Shown here in pieces: positions 1 through 8,779 of a stretch of 21,825 nucleotides of DNA. The translations under genes were made by a program, and so were the position numbers. Where the stretch lies: contig JABXGU010000527.1 of assembly GCA_016550415.1 (NCBI GenBank), positions 1 to 21,825 on the forward strand, given 5' to 3'. The stretch's first letter is position 1. Each line of letters opens with the position of its first letter. This stretch comes from an archaeon. GTDB taxonomy: Archaea > Asgardarchaeota > Hermodarchaeia > Hermodarchaeales > Hermodarchaeaceae. A model generated the notes under the pieces. It searched no databases, was not told the DNA's origin, and was given only the letters and a program-made list of their open reading frames with translations.

Positions 1-600
1 TGGGAATGGGTAGAAGAAGCGGGACAGCAAGAACAAACAAGGCAAATTCGATTGTATGCAGGACCACAAGTGCGGAAGGAGATTCAAACCTATCCCATCG
101 CCACACGATCACGACGCTTCTTTAATCTCGAAGAGGCAAAAGAACATACAGCTAATGTCCTCTTCTCGAAAGTTCCTGAAGAGGCTGCGCGTCAAAATGC
201 TGTCGCTGAAACACGCAACATGATTTTCGACCGTATTAGACGCGAAACAGCAGAGGTTGCTCAAGTCCGAGAAGAATTCAATGTAACTGACCACGCTTAC
301 ATACATGTGCCAATATACCATGTTATCTACACTGTTGGTGGCGGGAAGGTGTATGAAGCAGCGCTCGATGCATCTAACGGTCGCGTCTTATTTACTCAGA
401 TACCGAGAACAACTGGATTCAAACTGAAGTCAATCATCACAGCCATCATATGGTTTGGGATTGCAGGTGCTGGTGCAATCGTTACTCTGTTGACACAGTA
501 TTTCTATGCAGGGGTTGGTCTTGCTATTATCGCAGGCGTTGTTGGTCTCTTGACCCTCATCTTAACATTCCGTGGAGTTACCGCTGAAAAAGCACGATAG
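1..600 (+). CDS. Membrane protein with two C-terminal helices, 5' end cut by window
   Basis: The frame is open from base 1, so this is the 3' part of a longer gene (199 codons visible); the TTG at 52 is not needed as a start. The visible protein has a charged, helical stretch rich in E, R and A (roughly residues 40-100). It is followed by a small beta-type segment of the form 'YHVIYTVGGGKVYEAALDASNG', which resembles PepSY-like or zinc-ribbon-associated modules ending in a DG/N-G turn. Two strongly hydrophobic segments follow (about residues 145-165 and 168-190), with a short basic tail. I do not recognise the family; the N-terminal portion that might identify it lies outside the window. It probably sits in the membrane with the large soluble part in the cytoplasm. 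The next gene is about 200 bases downstream on the same strand and probably has its own promoter. Confidence 0.75.
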   Translation, partial: WEWVEEAGQQEQTRQIRLYAGPQVRKEIQTYPIATRSRRFFNLEEAKEHTANVLFSKVPEEAARQNAVAETRNMIFDRIRRETAEVAQVREEFNVTDHAYIHVPIYHVIYTVGGGKVYEAALDASNGRVLFTQIPRTTGFKLKSIITAIIWFGIAGAGAIVTLLTQYFYAGVGLAIIAGVVGLLTLILTFRGVTAEKAR

Positions 601-770
601 CATCATTCAATAACTTCCAGACTGTCTAAGAATCTCATGTCAAACAAAAACAGTGGGTAGTAGGTCCACAGGATAGACACGTATCCAATTCCACAGTACT
701 CACAGCCAATTTTTCAACCTAAACTTGCAAAAAAATCATTAAGAACATCACATGAAGCGTCACTGGCGAG

Positions 771-780
771 AATTTTTAAA
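771..780 (+). promoter_or_regulatory. TATA box of the coiled-coil gene
   Basis: AATTTTTAAA is a reasonable archaeal TATA box. It would place transcription start near 800-805, inside the longest possible reading frame (ATG at 752). This supports the downstream ATG at 821 as the real start. Inference from sequence only. Confidence 0.4.
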
Positions 781-820
781 CTTGAAATCCAAAGCCATAG
801 TAACCATCAATGAGGTGAAC

Positions 821-1366
821 ATGTTGGGTAAGGATAAACCTCCAATCTTGGAAAAAGTGGATGATGAACGCACTCTCACTCAGAAGCTTATGAAATTAAT
901 ACCGGGATGGCGGGGATATACCATCAAGGAGGAACGCCGCAATGCGGACCGCATCCTCCGTGACCAGATTTGTTCCCGACTTCGACGCGCCCAAGATGTT
1001 ATCGAAGACATTCGACGCGCTGTAGTCGAAGTTGAATTAGAAGGCGCTTACACGACAATCGAGTCCCTCGGCAGTCGAACAGAACGCCTCATCAGTCAAA
1101 TAGAGCACGCGGACTATGGATACCGCCCATTCTTTGATGCAATCAAAATCAAGGAAGACGACCTTATCAACATGCTAAAATTTGACACCTGGTTTGTCGA
1201 GACTGTACAAGAGTACGACAAGATAGCCAACGATGTTCTAAACAGCGTCGAGAATGATCCAGAAACTGCCATGAAGCAGATAAAAGAACTACGCCGAATG
1301 ATCACCGACATGATCTCCAAATGGAAGAACAGAACTGACGTGATCCTCGGAGTCGAAGTCGTTTAA
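821..1366 (+). CDS. Coiled-coil protein, companion of SPFH protein
   Basis: A 181-residue, highly charged, helix-rich protein without membrane segments or signal peptide. Near the N-terminus it carries 'LIPGWRGYTIKEERRNADRILRDQI'-like sequence (GWRGY, then KEERR..ADR.LR), followed by long amphipathic helices compatible with a coiled coil. I recall proteins with this GYxGYxxKExRRxAD pattern from bacteria and archaea, often near SPFH/YdjI-like zinc-ribbon genes, which is the arrangement here; their biochemical role is unknown to me. Start choice: ATG 821 has a GAGGTG ribosome-binding site at 812-817 and a TATA box at 771-780. The longer ATG at 752 (204 residues) has no visible ribosome-binding site and would begin upstream of the predicted transcript. 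The gene ends in its own terminator, so it is probably transcribed separately from the SPFH gene. Confidence 0.75.
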   Translation: MLGKDKPPILEKVDDERTLTQKLMKLIPGWRGYTIKEERRNADRILRDQICSRLRRAQDVIEDIRRAVVEVELEGAYTTIESLGSRTERLISQIEHADYGYRPFFDAIKIKEDDLINMLKFDTWFVETVQEYDKIANDVLNSVENDPETAMKQIKELRRMITDMISKWKNRTDVILGVEVV

Positions 1367-1401
1367 AGGCGAGAGGCAGAAATTTTCCCTTACATTTTCG
1401 T

Positions 1402-1425
1402 CGAGGAGGACTCCTCGGCTTTTTT
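1402..1425 (+). terminator. Hairpin plus T-tract terminator after the coiled-coil gene
   Basis: CGAGGAGGACTCCTCG (1402-1417) is a perfect inverted repeat, followed after GC by TTTTTT (1420-1425). It lies 35 bases past the stop codon. Confidence 0.7.
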
Positions 1426-1573
1426 CTTATCCGCATAGTGGATACTGGAATCAATAAAACAGAGCTTTTACTTGAAAAATCGTTCAAGGCACGATATGGC
1501 TTGAAATTCGAAAAGTTGAAAAGGATATTTTCCAATCCCTCCACAAGAATCACATTAACTCTCTCTGAAGTAT

Positions 1574-1590
1574 AGGAGGGTACCAACATT
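1574..1590 (+). promoter_or_regulatory. Ribosome-binding site deciding an ATT start
   Basis: AGGAGGG (1574-1580) followed by a seven-base spacer and ATT (1588-1590). No ribosome-binding site precedes the ATG at 1615. The codons between ATT and ATG encode residues that match the usual start of the SPFH/YdjI family. Confidence 0.6.
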
Positions 1591-2586
1591 CCAGAAATAA
1601 TTGAATGGAAAAACATGCGAAAAACTGACCTCATCTATCGCTGGCCTAACGATATTATCAAGTGGGGCAGCCAATGCCTAGTCCGCGAAAACCAATCAGC
1701 AGTCTTCTACCGCGACGGTAAAGCCCTCGATGTTATGGGAGTTGGACGCCACACCCTGACAACAGCCAACGTCCCTATCCTCACAGGTATCCTACGACGA
1801 ATCGCAGGCTTCGATAAATCTCCCTTCAATGCAGAAACCATCTTTCTCAACATGACCAAGTTTCAAGGCAAATTCGGTGGCAAGGGACAGACACGAGACT
1901 TAGCACCCCTAATGTTCCACGGCGAATTCTGGTACGAAATCAACGACCCACAAGTCTTCGTAAACGAAATCGTCGCAGGCGAAAACTACACAACAACTGA
2001 TGTGGACAACTTCATCCGCTCCAAATTCGTCGAACTTGTCATGGATGAACTCGCAAGCTTCAAACTTGTCGACGCCATGACCAGACTCGACGAAACCAGC
2101 ATGAAAACCAAGACCCGACTTGCAGACAAATTCGAAGAATACGGACTAAAACTCCTCGACATGGCATTTGGCGGCATGGACACCTCACCCGAATACCGCG
2201 AACGCCTCTTCTTCGCAGCCCAAGGCGTCACTGGCAGCGGACTACTCACCGCTGAAACAATGCGCCGAAGCGCAGAAGCCCTCGGACAAGGTGGTGGTGG
2301 AGCAGCAGGAGCAGGCGCCAGCATCGTCCTATTCCCACAACTAATCGACATGATGCGACAATCCCAATCACCACAAGACGCCGGAGTACAAGCAGTACTT
2401 TGCCCCTTCTGCGGAGAACCAGTACCACTAAGCAAAGGAAAACCACCAAAATTCTGCAACTCCTGCGGAAAATCACTACTAAAGGAAGCAGAACAAGCAG
2501 CAAAAGCTAGCAAGTTTTGTCCGGAATGCGGGTCGGCAATTTCAGGTGGAAAATTCTGCCCCAATTGTGGTCATTCATTGAAGTAG
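1588..2586 (+). CDS. SPFH-domain protein with double zinc ribbon (YdjI-like)
   Basis: SPFH/band-7 family member of the YdjI type, known in databases as 'virion core protein (lumpy skin disease virus)-like'; role probably membrane- or envelope-stress related, not well defined. Numbering from the ATT at 1588 (332 residues), residues 1-50 show the family N-terminus (IIEW..., WGSQCLVRENQSAVFYRDGK, then GRHTLTTANVP). The SPFH core runs to about residue 215. A Gly/Ala-rich linker (about 233-245) leads to two zinc ribbons, C272/C275/C290/C293 and C311/C314/C324/C327. Start: the only ribosome-binding site is AGGAGGG at 1574-1580, seven bases before an in-frame ATT. That frame restores the family sequence PEIIEW, which the first ATG (1615) would remove. 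ATT initiation is rare, so a base error of ATG to ATT is the main alternative. Codons are richer in C at third positions than in the neighbouring genes. Confidence 0.85.
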   Translation: MPEIIEWKNMRKTDLIYRWPNDIIKWGSQCLVRENQSAVFYRDGKALDVMGVGRHTLTTANVPILTGILRRIAGFDKSPFNAETIFLNMTKFQGKFGGKGQTRDLAPLMFHGEFWYEINDPQVFVNEIVAGENYTTTDVDNFIRSKFVELVMDELASFKLVDAMTRLDETSMKTKTRLADKFEEYGLKLLDMAFGGMDTSPEYRERLFFAAQGVTGSGLLTAETMRRSAEALGQGGGGAAGAGASIVLFPQLIDMMRQSQSPQDAGVQAVLCPFCGEPVPLSKGKPPKFCNSCGKSLLKEAEQAAKASKFCPECGSAISGGKFCPNCGHSLK

Positions 2587-2589
2587 TTT

Positions 2590-2630
2590 GCGGGTGGCTT
2601 TTTGCCCTCGCATTCTCTTTTTCTTTTTTT
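2590..2630 (+). terminator. Terminator after SPFH gene
   Basis: GCGGGTGGC and GCCCTCGC (2590-2611) pair around a TTTTT loop with one bulged T and one G-T pair, followed by a T-rich run to 2630. It begins a few bases past the stop codon. Confidence 0.65.
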
Positions 2631-2835
2631 AGTTTGTCTGTATAACATATGTTAGGCGTATTCAGGTTTTTGTTGGTTTTTTCACCTAGTGGGTTTGGAA
2701 TTTTGTTATGCCAACACATAAGCACTGGATGAAATTATTGCCTTTATACACTTCTTGCAGAACTGCTGGGTATTAGATAGAAATATGAGATATGTTTTAG
2801 AACGTTGAAGAATTTATTCGTGTAAGGGATAAAAT

Positions 2836-5733
2836 TTGAGAAGATACGGAATTCAACTTTTATTGATTTCACTGCTTATCCTTCCGCTCTTTTCAATAAG
2901 CCCACTAATTATCACAGACTCTATTATAACTAGCTCAACTGCGGTTCGACTTTCCAGTTCTTCAACAGTATTATCGATGAACCTAGACGCAAGAGCGGCA
3001 ACACCAGGCCTAGATTTGAATCTAGCTAACTGGACCTCTAACAGGTTTGAAAATCCAGACCTTGAAACTTGGTATGATTCCTATTCACCCTCCATATGGT
3101 ATCCTTGGAGTACACAAGAATCGTTTACTTGGTATGCATCATCTCCATGGCCAGTTAATGAGGGCAGCAGATCAGCAGGCATGCAATGCCGTTCGCGGCA
3201 ATCATTCTATTCAGATGCTCGTTGGAGCCAATCAAGCATTAATGCTGATATGGACAACTTGTCACTAACCTTCGACTGGTACCTTGAAGAGAACGAGGAT
3301 CCGACTAACAACTACTTCTACTTCGATATTGGAGTATATCAGATTGGCTGGGGATGGCGCTACATGTATTATACTCTGAATGGTTCTTTTACAGGAACCA
3401 ATTCTACCTACTATGGTTACTACAAGGCTTCTGGTCCAACCCAGCAATGGAACACCTTTAGCCGAAATATTACCAACGACTTCATATCAAACCCGAGCTT
3501 CCCCAGCACCTTACCTGCCAATCTCGAATTTCGAGATATTTACATTTACATCGTAACACAGACTGAAACAGACCAATACATGCGCTCCTTTTTAGATGAC
3601 TTTAATCTTGTAAACGAGACAAACAGTTATGTCTGGATTGGAGGAGCAACACGGAATGGAAACTTCGAAGGTTCAAGTAATTGGGGCAAATCAACCGGTG
3701 CTGATTATAGCGTTGTTAGTCGTAGCAATTTAGTGCATTCAGGTCTTTGGAGTGCAAATCTCACAGCACTGTCCATAGGAAACCAGAGTCATTGCGAACT
3801 ACACCACTGGCCCGATTCACGTATAACCGCTCTTAATCAAGGCATTCTGAGTTTCTGGTGGTACCTCAGTTACGAGAGAGCAACATCTAATTCCTTTTCT
3901 TACGCCTATTTGTCATTCTATAATAACACCCACTATTATGATATTATGTACTTGCTAGGTAATGGTGGTTCTATTGTTCCATTTGGAAATAGTTCAAACT
4001 TTCTGGTAATCTGTGTCGATGGATATAACACCACGAATACTTGGATGTACTGTGAACGCAATATTTGGACAGACGCAGCAGCATATTTTGGTGCAAATGA
4101 ATTCTTCCCTAACTATGTGTACTTCTCCTCATACGCCTATGGACAAAATTCTCGAACTGTCACACTGATAGATGATACCAAATTGAAAGCAGGGGCTGTT
4201 AATGACGGAGGATACGAGGATCAAGGAGCAGTAGGGTCAAGAGTGCGAGGTTGGGGTTATCCCTACGATGAAAACAATGAACTTCGTGTAACAGATACTG
4301 TCTATGCAGGAAATAAAGCAGCCAACTTTACCCTCACAAATGGTGCTGCAAAGATAATTGTGCAATATTTGAATGGACGCCCATTGAATAGCAGTCGCGA
4401 AACATATCTGGATGCCATGTGGCGTCTTGAGGACTACACACCAACAAGTGGAAATAATGCCTATCTTAGAGTAGCCCTTGGCAACGGAAGAAACCTATAC
4501 TACTATATAGCATCATACTCTGGTTTGTTATCCAGCAACACTAGTTCATACGGCTACTTCAATGTTACAGGAGCAAGTACGATGGGTACTTGGATGCAGA
4601 TGCACAGAGACCTTGCTCATGACTACGAGGCAGTATTTGGATCGCTTCCTGACACCTATATCGACACCATTTACCTTAATGGATTCACAAGTGGTGGTAA
4701 ACGGTTAGAGCTTCTATTTGATGACCTTTACCTCTACGATGACCCAGCACCACGTACAAGTAACACACAACGCAACCCATTATCACCAAACCACAATGAA
4801 GCTGCTCAAATTTCAACGGATGCAGTGGACCAAGATTTAGATACAGTAATGCTATTCTATCGACTTGACAGCGGCTCTTGGCAGAACACCACCATGGCAT
4901 ATCAGTCTGGAGACACATATGCAGCAGCAATCCCAGGACAACCTCATGGAACCTTCGTGGAGTACTATGTTACAGCGAATGACACATGGGGCATGACAAC
5001 CACAGCTCTAGATGGAGGAAGCTATTGGAGCTACACTGCCTGGGACCAGATACCTCCAGACATCAGCGCAGTAAGCCATACCCCTGATCCAGTACAATAC
5101 TCTGATATTGTCAATGTTACTGCAGACGTCGTTGACACAGAAACGGGTATCACCAGTGTACTACTTTGCTACCAAGTTGATGGAGGACCATTCCAACAGG
5201 TAGGCATGACTTACATAACTGGTGACACATTTAAGGGACAAATACCTACGCAAGCTTGGAACGCACAGGTCAAGTACTACATCAACGCTACAGACAATAT
5301 GGGCAACTGGAAGGTCGATAATAACGGTGGACTTCTTTACAGTTACACTGTCGGAGACACCACTGATCCTGTGATTTCCATCTCCGCACCTACCGATGGT
5401 GAAGAAATTAGTGGGTCAATTGACATTAGTGTCACAGCCAGTGATGCAGGAAGCGGGATTGCCCAAGTAGAATTCTTTATCGATGGCGTCAGTATTGGTA
5501 CTGATTCCAGTTCACCCTACAGTTACAGTTGGGATACAACCACTGTCATTAATGGTAATTACACCATTATGGCTGTTGCTCACGACGGTGCCGGTAACTC
5601 TGCTTCATCCTCAATTACAGTGACAGTCAACAATATGACCCCCGTTATTCCTGGCTTCCCCATCGAAGCCATTGCACTGGCTCTGACTGTGGGAATCGCT
5701 TTCAGCCTAATTCGTCGGCGCCGACACGCCTAG
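2836..5733 (+). CDS. Large secreted surface protein, jelly-roll and Ig-like modules, PGF-type anchor
   Basis: A 965-residue secreted protein starting at TTG; the start is supported by alignment with the ATG start of its paralog (MRR then a hydrophobic core) and an AGGGA site at about 2824. Order: signal peptide 1-25; three jelly-roll-like modules at about 65-260, 267-450 and 453-635, each ending in an IDD/FDD-x-x-L strand as in carbohydrate-binding-type beta sandwiches; two FN3/Ig-like modules (640-738, 740-840) with 'DTxxxFY.VDxG' and 'EYYVTANDTWG/YYINATDNMGNW' patterns; a bacterial-Ig-like module (843-932); then PGFP (939-942), a hydrophobic helix and RRRRHA. The tail matches the archaeal PGF-CTERM style, where an archaeosortase removes the helix and attaches a lipid; no archaeosortase is in this window. 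Many N-x-S/T sites suggest glycosylation. Ligand unknown; a surface coat, adhesion or glycan-binding role is inference. Confidence 0.9.
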   Translation: MRRYGIQLLLISLLILPLFSISPLIITDSIITSSTAVRLSSSSTVLSMNLDARAATPGLDLNLANWTSNRFENPDLETWYDSYSPSIWYPWSTQESFTWYASSPWPVNEGSRSAGMQCRSRQSFYSDARWSQSSINADMDNLSLTFDWYLEENEDPTNNYFYFDIGVYQIGWGWRYMYYTLNGSFTGTNSTYYGYYKASGPTQQWNTFSRNITNDFISNPSFPSTLPANLEFRDIYIYIVTQTETDQYMRSFLDDFNLVNETNSYVWIGGATRNGNFEGSSNWGKSTGADYSVVSRSNLVHSGLWSANLTALSIGNQSHCELHHWPDSRITALNQGILSFWWYLSYERATSNSFSYAYLSFYNNTHYYDIMYLLGNGGSIVPFGNSSNFLVICVDGYNTTNTWMYCERNIWTDAAAYFGANEFFPNYVYFSSYAYGQNSRTVTLIDDTKLKAGAVNDGGYEDQGAVGSRVRGWGYPYDENNELRVTDTVYAGNKAANFTLTNGAAKIIVQYLNGRPLNSSRETYLDAMWRLEDYTPTSGNNAYLRVALGNGRNLYYYIASYSGLLSSNTSSYGYFNVTGASTMGTWMQMHRDLAHDYEAVFGSLPDTYIDTIYLNGFTSGGKRLELLFDDLYLYDDPAPRTSNTQRNPLSPNHNEAAQISTDAVDQDLDTVMLFYRLDSGSWQNTTMAYQSGDTYAAAIPGQPHGTFVEYYVTANDTWGMTTTALDGGSYWSYTAWDQIPPDISAVSHTPDPVQYSDIVNVTADVVDTETGITSVLLCYQVDGGPFQQVGMTYITGDTFKGQIPTQAWNAQVKYYINATDNMGNWKVDNNGGLLYSYTVGDTTDPVISISAPTDGEEISGSIDISVTASDAGSGIAQVEFFIDGVSIGTDSSSPYSYSWDTTTVINGNYTIMAVAHDGAGNSASSSITVTVNNMTPVIPGFPIEAIALALTVGIAFSLIRRRRHA

Positions 5734-5747
5734 CTCATCCTATATTC

Positions 5748-5780
5748 GCCCAGCAATAGCTGGGCATTTTCCTCTTTTTT
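5748..5780 (+). terminator. Terminator of first surface-protein gene
   Basis: GCCCAGC (5748-5754), loop AATA, GCTGGGC (5759-5765), then a T-rich stretch ending in TTTTTT (5775-5780). It is nearly identical to the terminator of the second copy at 8748. Confidence 0.8.
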
Positions 5781-5847
5781 AGCAGCCTAGATGGGCGAAT
5801 TTAACATTATTAAGATACGATGTGGCTATTGTCTTCAGGGATAGATC

Positions 5848-8733
5848 ATGAGAAGAAATAGTGCTTTCTTGTTATTGCTAGTGTTACTTCTTCCCCTTTT
5901 CACCTCAATTCCTCCTGTAATAACAGTGTTTTCTGCGTCCAGTACTACTCTTGAAAGGCCATTCAGTTCTTCAGTAATTTCTAGTAGCGGAGATGCGAAT
6001 TCAGCAACGCCAGGCCCAAATCTTGGGATAGCAAATTGGACTTCAAACAGGTTTGGTAATCCAGGTCTCGAATCATGGAGCAGCCCAACTTCTCCCAATA
6101 AATGGTCGACTTGGGCTACTGGAGACTATTATAATTGGTATGCTTCAGCGCCATGGCCTGTTAGCGAAGGCAGCAAATCAGGGGGGATGCAATCCCGCTC
6201 ACCACTGGGACAGTATTCGGTTGCTTGCTGGTACCAGTACAACATTTATGCGGATATGGATAACCTGACATTGACCTTCGATTGGTACCTGTACCAAAAT
6301 GAGGATCCAAGCAATGACAAATTCTACCTTGCCATTTACCTCAATGATCCTGGCTATGGCACACGCTATATGTATTATCTCTTGAATGGTACAACATATT
6401 GGTTAAACAGCAGTTATCAAGCAGTGTATAAGACCTATGCACCTTCTCAGCAGTGGAATGTCTTCAGTCGAAACCTCACACTTGACTTCATATCAAATCC
6501 TTTCTTTCCCAGCACAATACCTGCCAACCTTGAATTAAGAACTATATACTTTTACGTCAGAACATATGGAGGAACTGATCAGTATCTGCGGTCTTTCGTA
6601 GATGATGTTAACCTAGTGAATGAGACTAATGCTCATGTCTGGATTGGTGGTTCAACTCGGAACGGCAACTGGGAGAGCATTGGCTCATGGACTAATACCG
6701 GTAACAGTGACGCTTCCTTAGTCAGCCAGAGTTCAATGGCTCATTCAGGAAGTTGGAGTGCAAACATCACAGCGACATCATATGGAAACTGGAGCTCCAG
6801 CGATCTGGAATATAGTCCTCATGTGCGGATAACCGCCTTGAACCCAGGTATTATCAGCTTTTGGTGGTATTTGAATTACAGACAAGCAACACCTAACTCT
6901 CGATCTGTAATAATCATAGGCTTATCCAATGGCACTCAATACTACTCTATCTACTATTGGTTGGGCTATGGTGTCTCTCCATATTCTAACAGCTCAAGCG
7001 AGTTGAGTATACATGTAGATGGTTTCAATACAACGAACACATGGATGTATTGTGAACGTGACATCTGGGCAGATGCTGCAGGATACTTTAACACCAATGA
7101 GCTCTACCTCGACTATTTCATTTTCTATGTAGAGACTTATGGAAAGGGTTCACGGGTTTGCACTCTAATTGATGATACAATTTTTAGATCAGGTGCTATC
7201 AACGGTGCAGGATTTGAAGACCAACGTGCTGCAGGTTCACCTGTGCGAGGCTTTGGATATTATTACACTCAATACAATGAATTAACTATAACAGATACAG
7301 CCTATGCTGGGAGTAAGGCAGCCAATCTAACACTCACAAATAATGTGTATCTATATGCTTCTCAGAAGCTGGATTGGCGACCAATAAATGGCACCCGAGA
7401 GACATATCTTGATGTAATGTGGCGTCTGGAAGACTATACACCGAATAGTGGAAATACTGCCTTTTTTGAAGTAGACTTCGATAATGGGCATTTTCTCTAC
7501 TATTACCTTGCTTCATATTCTGGTTTGTTGCCCAGCAACACAAGCCAACTTGGTTATTTCAACGTGACCGGTGCCAGTACAATGAATACGTGGATGCAAA
7601 TGCACAGAGATCTGGCACATGACTATGAAGCGGTCTTTGGCTCTCTTCCCGACACTGATATCACTTACTTTGATCTCAGTGGATATACATCAGCAGGCAC
7701 CCGGTTGGAACTTTTACTGGATGACCTCTACCTCTACGATGACCCAGCACCACGTACAAGCAATGTGCAAAGGAACCCACTTGCGCCTGACCATTATGAT
7801 GCAGTCCAAGTCTCAGCAGATGCAATAGACCAAGATTTGGACACTGTTTTACTGTATTATCGGCTCAACAGTGGTACATGGCAGAACATGGGTATGGCAT
7901 ACCAGTCGGGAGACACTTTTGTAGCCACCATACCTGGACAGCCTCATGGAACCTTCGTGGAGTACTATGTTACAGCGAATGACACATGGGGTATGACAAC
8001 AACCGCCCTTGATGCTGGTGCATATTGGAGCTATACCGTCTGGGATCAAACAGACCCCAACATTAGTTCCGTTGGGCGTAATCCAGTTTCGCCTACATAC
8101 TTAGATGCCGTGTATGTCAGTGCAGATGTCACAGATGCAGGAAGTGGTATAGCTATTGTTGTACTTTTCTACCGAGTAGATAGTGGAATCTATCAACAAG
8201 GTGAAATGAATCACACAACTGGCGACACATACGTCGGACTAATCCCCGTCCATGCTTGGAGTTCAGTTGTAGAGTATTACATCAACGCTACAGACAATGC
8301 GGGCAACTGGAAAGTTGATAATAACGGTGGGGTTCTTTACAGTTACACCGTTGGAGACACAACCAATCCAATCATTGCCATTTCAACACCTGTAGATCAC
8401 GCAGAGGTTAGCGGAACTATTGAGATTATTGTCACCGCTAATGATGCGGGAAGCGGGATTGCTCAAGTGGAATTCTTCATCGATAGTGACAGTTTAGAAA
8501 TTCTTTCCAGCCCTCCCTACAGCTACAACTGGGATACAACTAGAGCCATTAATGGCAATTATACAATCTTGGTTGTAGCCCATGATGGCGCCGGTAACCA
8601 TGCTTCAGCCACAATCACTTTGACTGTTAACAATCCACCCCCACTAATTCCGGGCTTTCCCCTAGAAGCCATTGCACTAGCCTTAACAGTAGGAGTTGGT
8701 TTCAGCTTAATTCGTCGGCGCCGACACGCCTAG
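5848..8733 (+). CDS. Paralogous large surface protein, jelly-roll and Ig-like modules, PGF-type anchor
   Basis: A 961-residue paralog of the preceding gene, with the same order of parts: signal peptide (MRRNSAF plus hydrophobic core), three jelly-roll-like modules, two FN3/Ig-like modules, one bacterial-Ig-like module, PGFP, membrane helix and RRRRHA tail. ATG start with an AGGGAT site at about 5838. The two proteins align over their full length, with only four residues of net length difference, all in the N-terminal half; the second halves align without gaps (offset exactly 3000 bases). The jelly-roll modules have diverged most, while the Ig region and anchor are almost fixed, as expected if the N-terminal modules bind different ligands on a shared stalk (inference). 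The gap to the first gene is about 115 bases with a terminator in it, so it is probably transcribed on its own. Confidence 0.9.
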   Translation: MRRNSAFLLLLVLLLPLFTSIPPVITVFSASSTTLERPFSSSVISSSGDANSATPGPNLGIANWTSNRFGNPGLESWSSPTSPNKWSTWATGDYYNWYASAPWPVSEGSKSGGMQSRSPLGQYSVACWYQYNIYADMDNLTLTFDWYLYQNEDPSNDKFYLAIYLNDPGYGTRYMYYLLNGTTYWLNSSYQAVYKTYAPSQQWNVFSRNLTLDFISNPFFPSTIPANLELRTIYFYVRTYGGTDQYLRSFVDDVNLVNETNAHVWIGGSTRNGNWESIGSWTNTGNSDASLVSQSSMAHSGSWSANITATSYGNWSSSDLEYSPHVRITALNPGIISFWWYLNYRQATPNSRSVIIIGLSNGTQYYSIYYWLGYGVSPYSNSSSELSIHVDGFNTTNTWMYCERDIWADAAGYFNTNELYLDYFIFYVETYGKGSRVCTLIDDTIFRSGAINGAGFEDQRAAGSPVRGFGYYYTQYNELTITDTAYAGSKAANLTLTNNVYLYASQKLDWRPINGTRETYLDVMWRLEDYTPNSGNTAFFEVDFDNGHFLYYYLASYSGLLPSNTSQLGYFNVTGASTMNTWMQMHRDLAHDYEAVFGSLPDTDITYFDLSGYTSAGTRLELLLDDLYLYDDPAPRTSNVQRNPLAPDHYDAVQVSADAIDQDLDTVLLYYRLNSGTWQNMGMAYQSGDTFVATIPGQPHGTFVEYYVTANDTWGMTTTALDAGAYWSYTVWDQTDPNISSVGRNPVSPTYLDAVYVSADVTDAGSGIAIVVLFYRVDSGIYQQGEMNHTTGDTYVGLIPVHAWSSVVEYYINATDNAGNWKVDNNGGVLYSYTVGDTTNPIIAISTPVDHAEVSGTIEIIVTANDAGSGIAQVEFFIDSDSLEILSSPPYSYNWDTTRAINGNYTILVVAHDGAGNHASATITLTVNNPPPLIPGFPLEAIALALTVGVGFSLIRRRRHA

Positions 8734-8747
8734 CTCATCCTATATTC

Positions 8748-8779
8748 GCCCAGCTATGGCTGGGCGTTTCTTCTTTTTT
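8748..8779 (+). terminator. Terminator of second surface-protein gene
   Basis: GCCCAGC (8748-8754), loop TATG, GCTGGGC (8759-8765), then T-rich sequence with TTTTTT at 8774-8779. It is a copy of the 5748 terminator; the stem is unchanged and only the loop and spacer differ. Confidence 0.8.

Larger units (their letters stand above)
2836..8779 (+). repeat. Tandem gene duplication (two units of about 2.95 kb)
   Basis: Unit 1 is 2836-5780 and unit 2 is 5848-8779. From about 4681 to 5760 the copies align at a constant 3000-base offset. Within otherwise diverged DNA there are base-identical blocks, including 4729-4760 with 7729-7760, 4942-4991 with 7942-7991, and 5708-5754 with 8708-8754. The last runs past the stop codon into the terminator. 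This indicates tandem duplication with later local sequence exchange. Confidence 0.85.

Noticed and set aside
1986..2564. Minus-strand open frame of 192 codons inside the SPFH gene
   Set aside because: It mirrors the C-ending codon bias and zinc-ribbon codons of the real gene, has low-complexity composition, and has no ribosome-binding site or family resemblance.
5714..5725. Perfect palindrome GTCGGCGCCGAC, repeated at 8714-8725
   Set aside because: It falls within the arginine codons of the conserved anchor tail, and the two copies are explained by the gene duplication.
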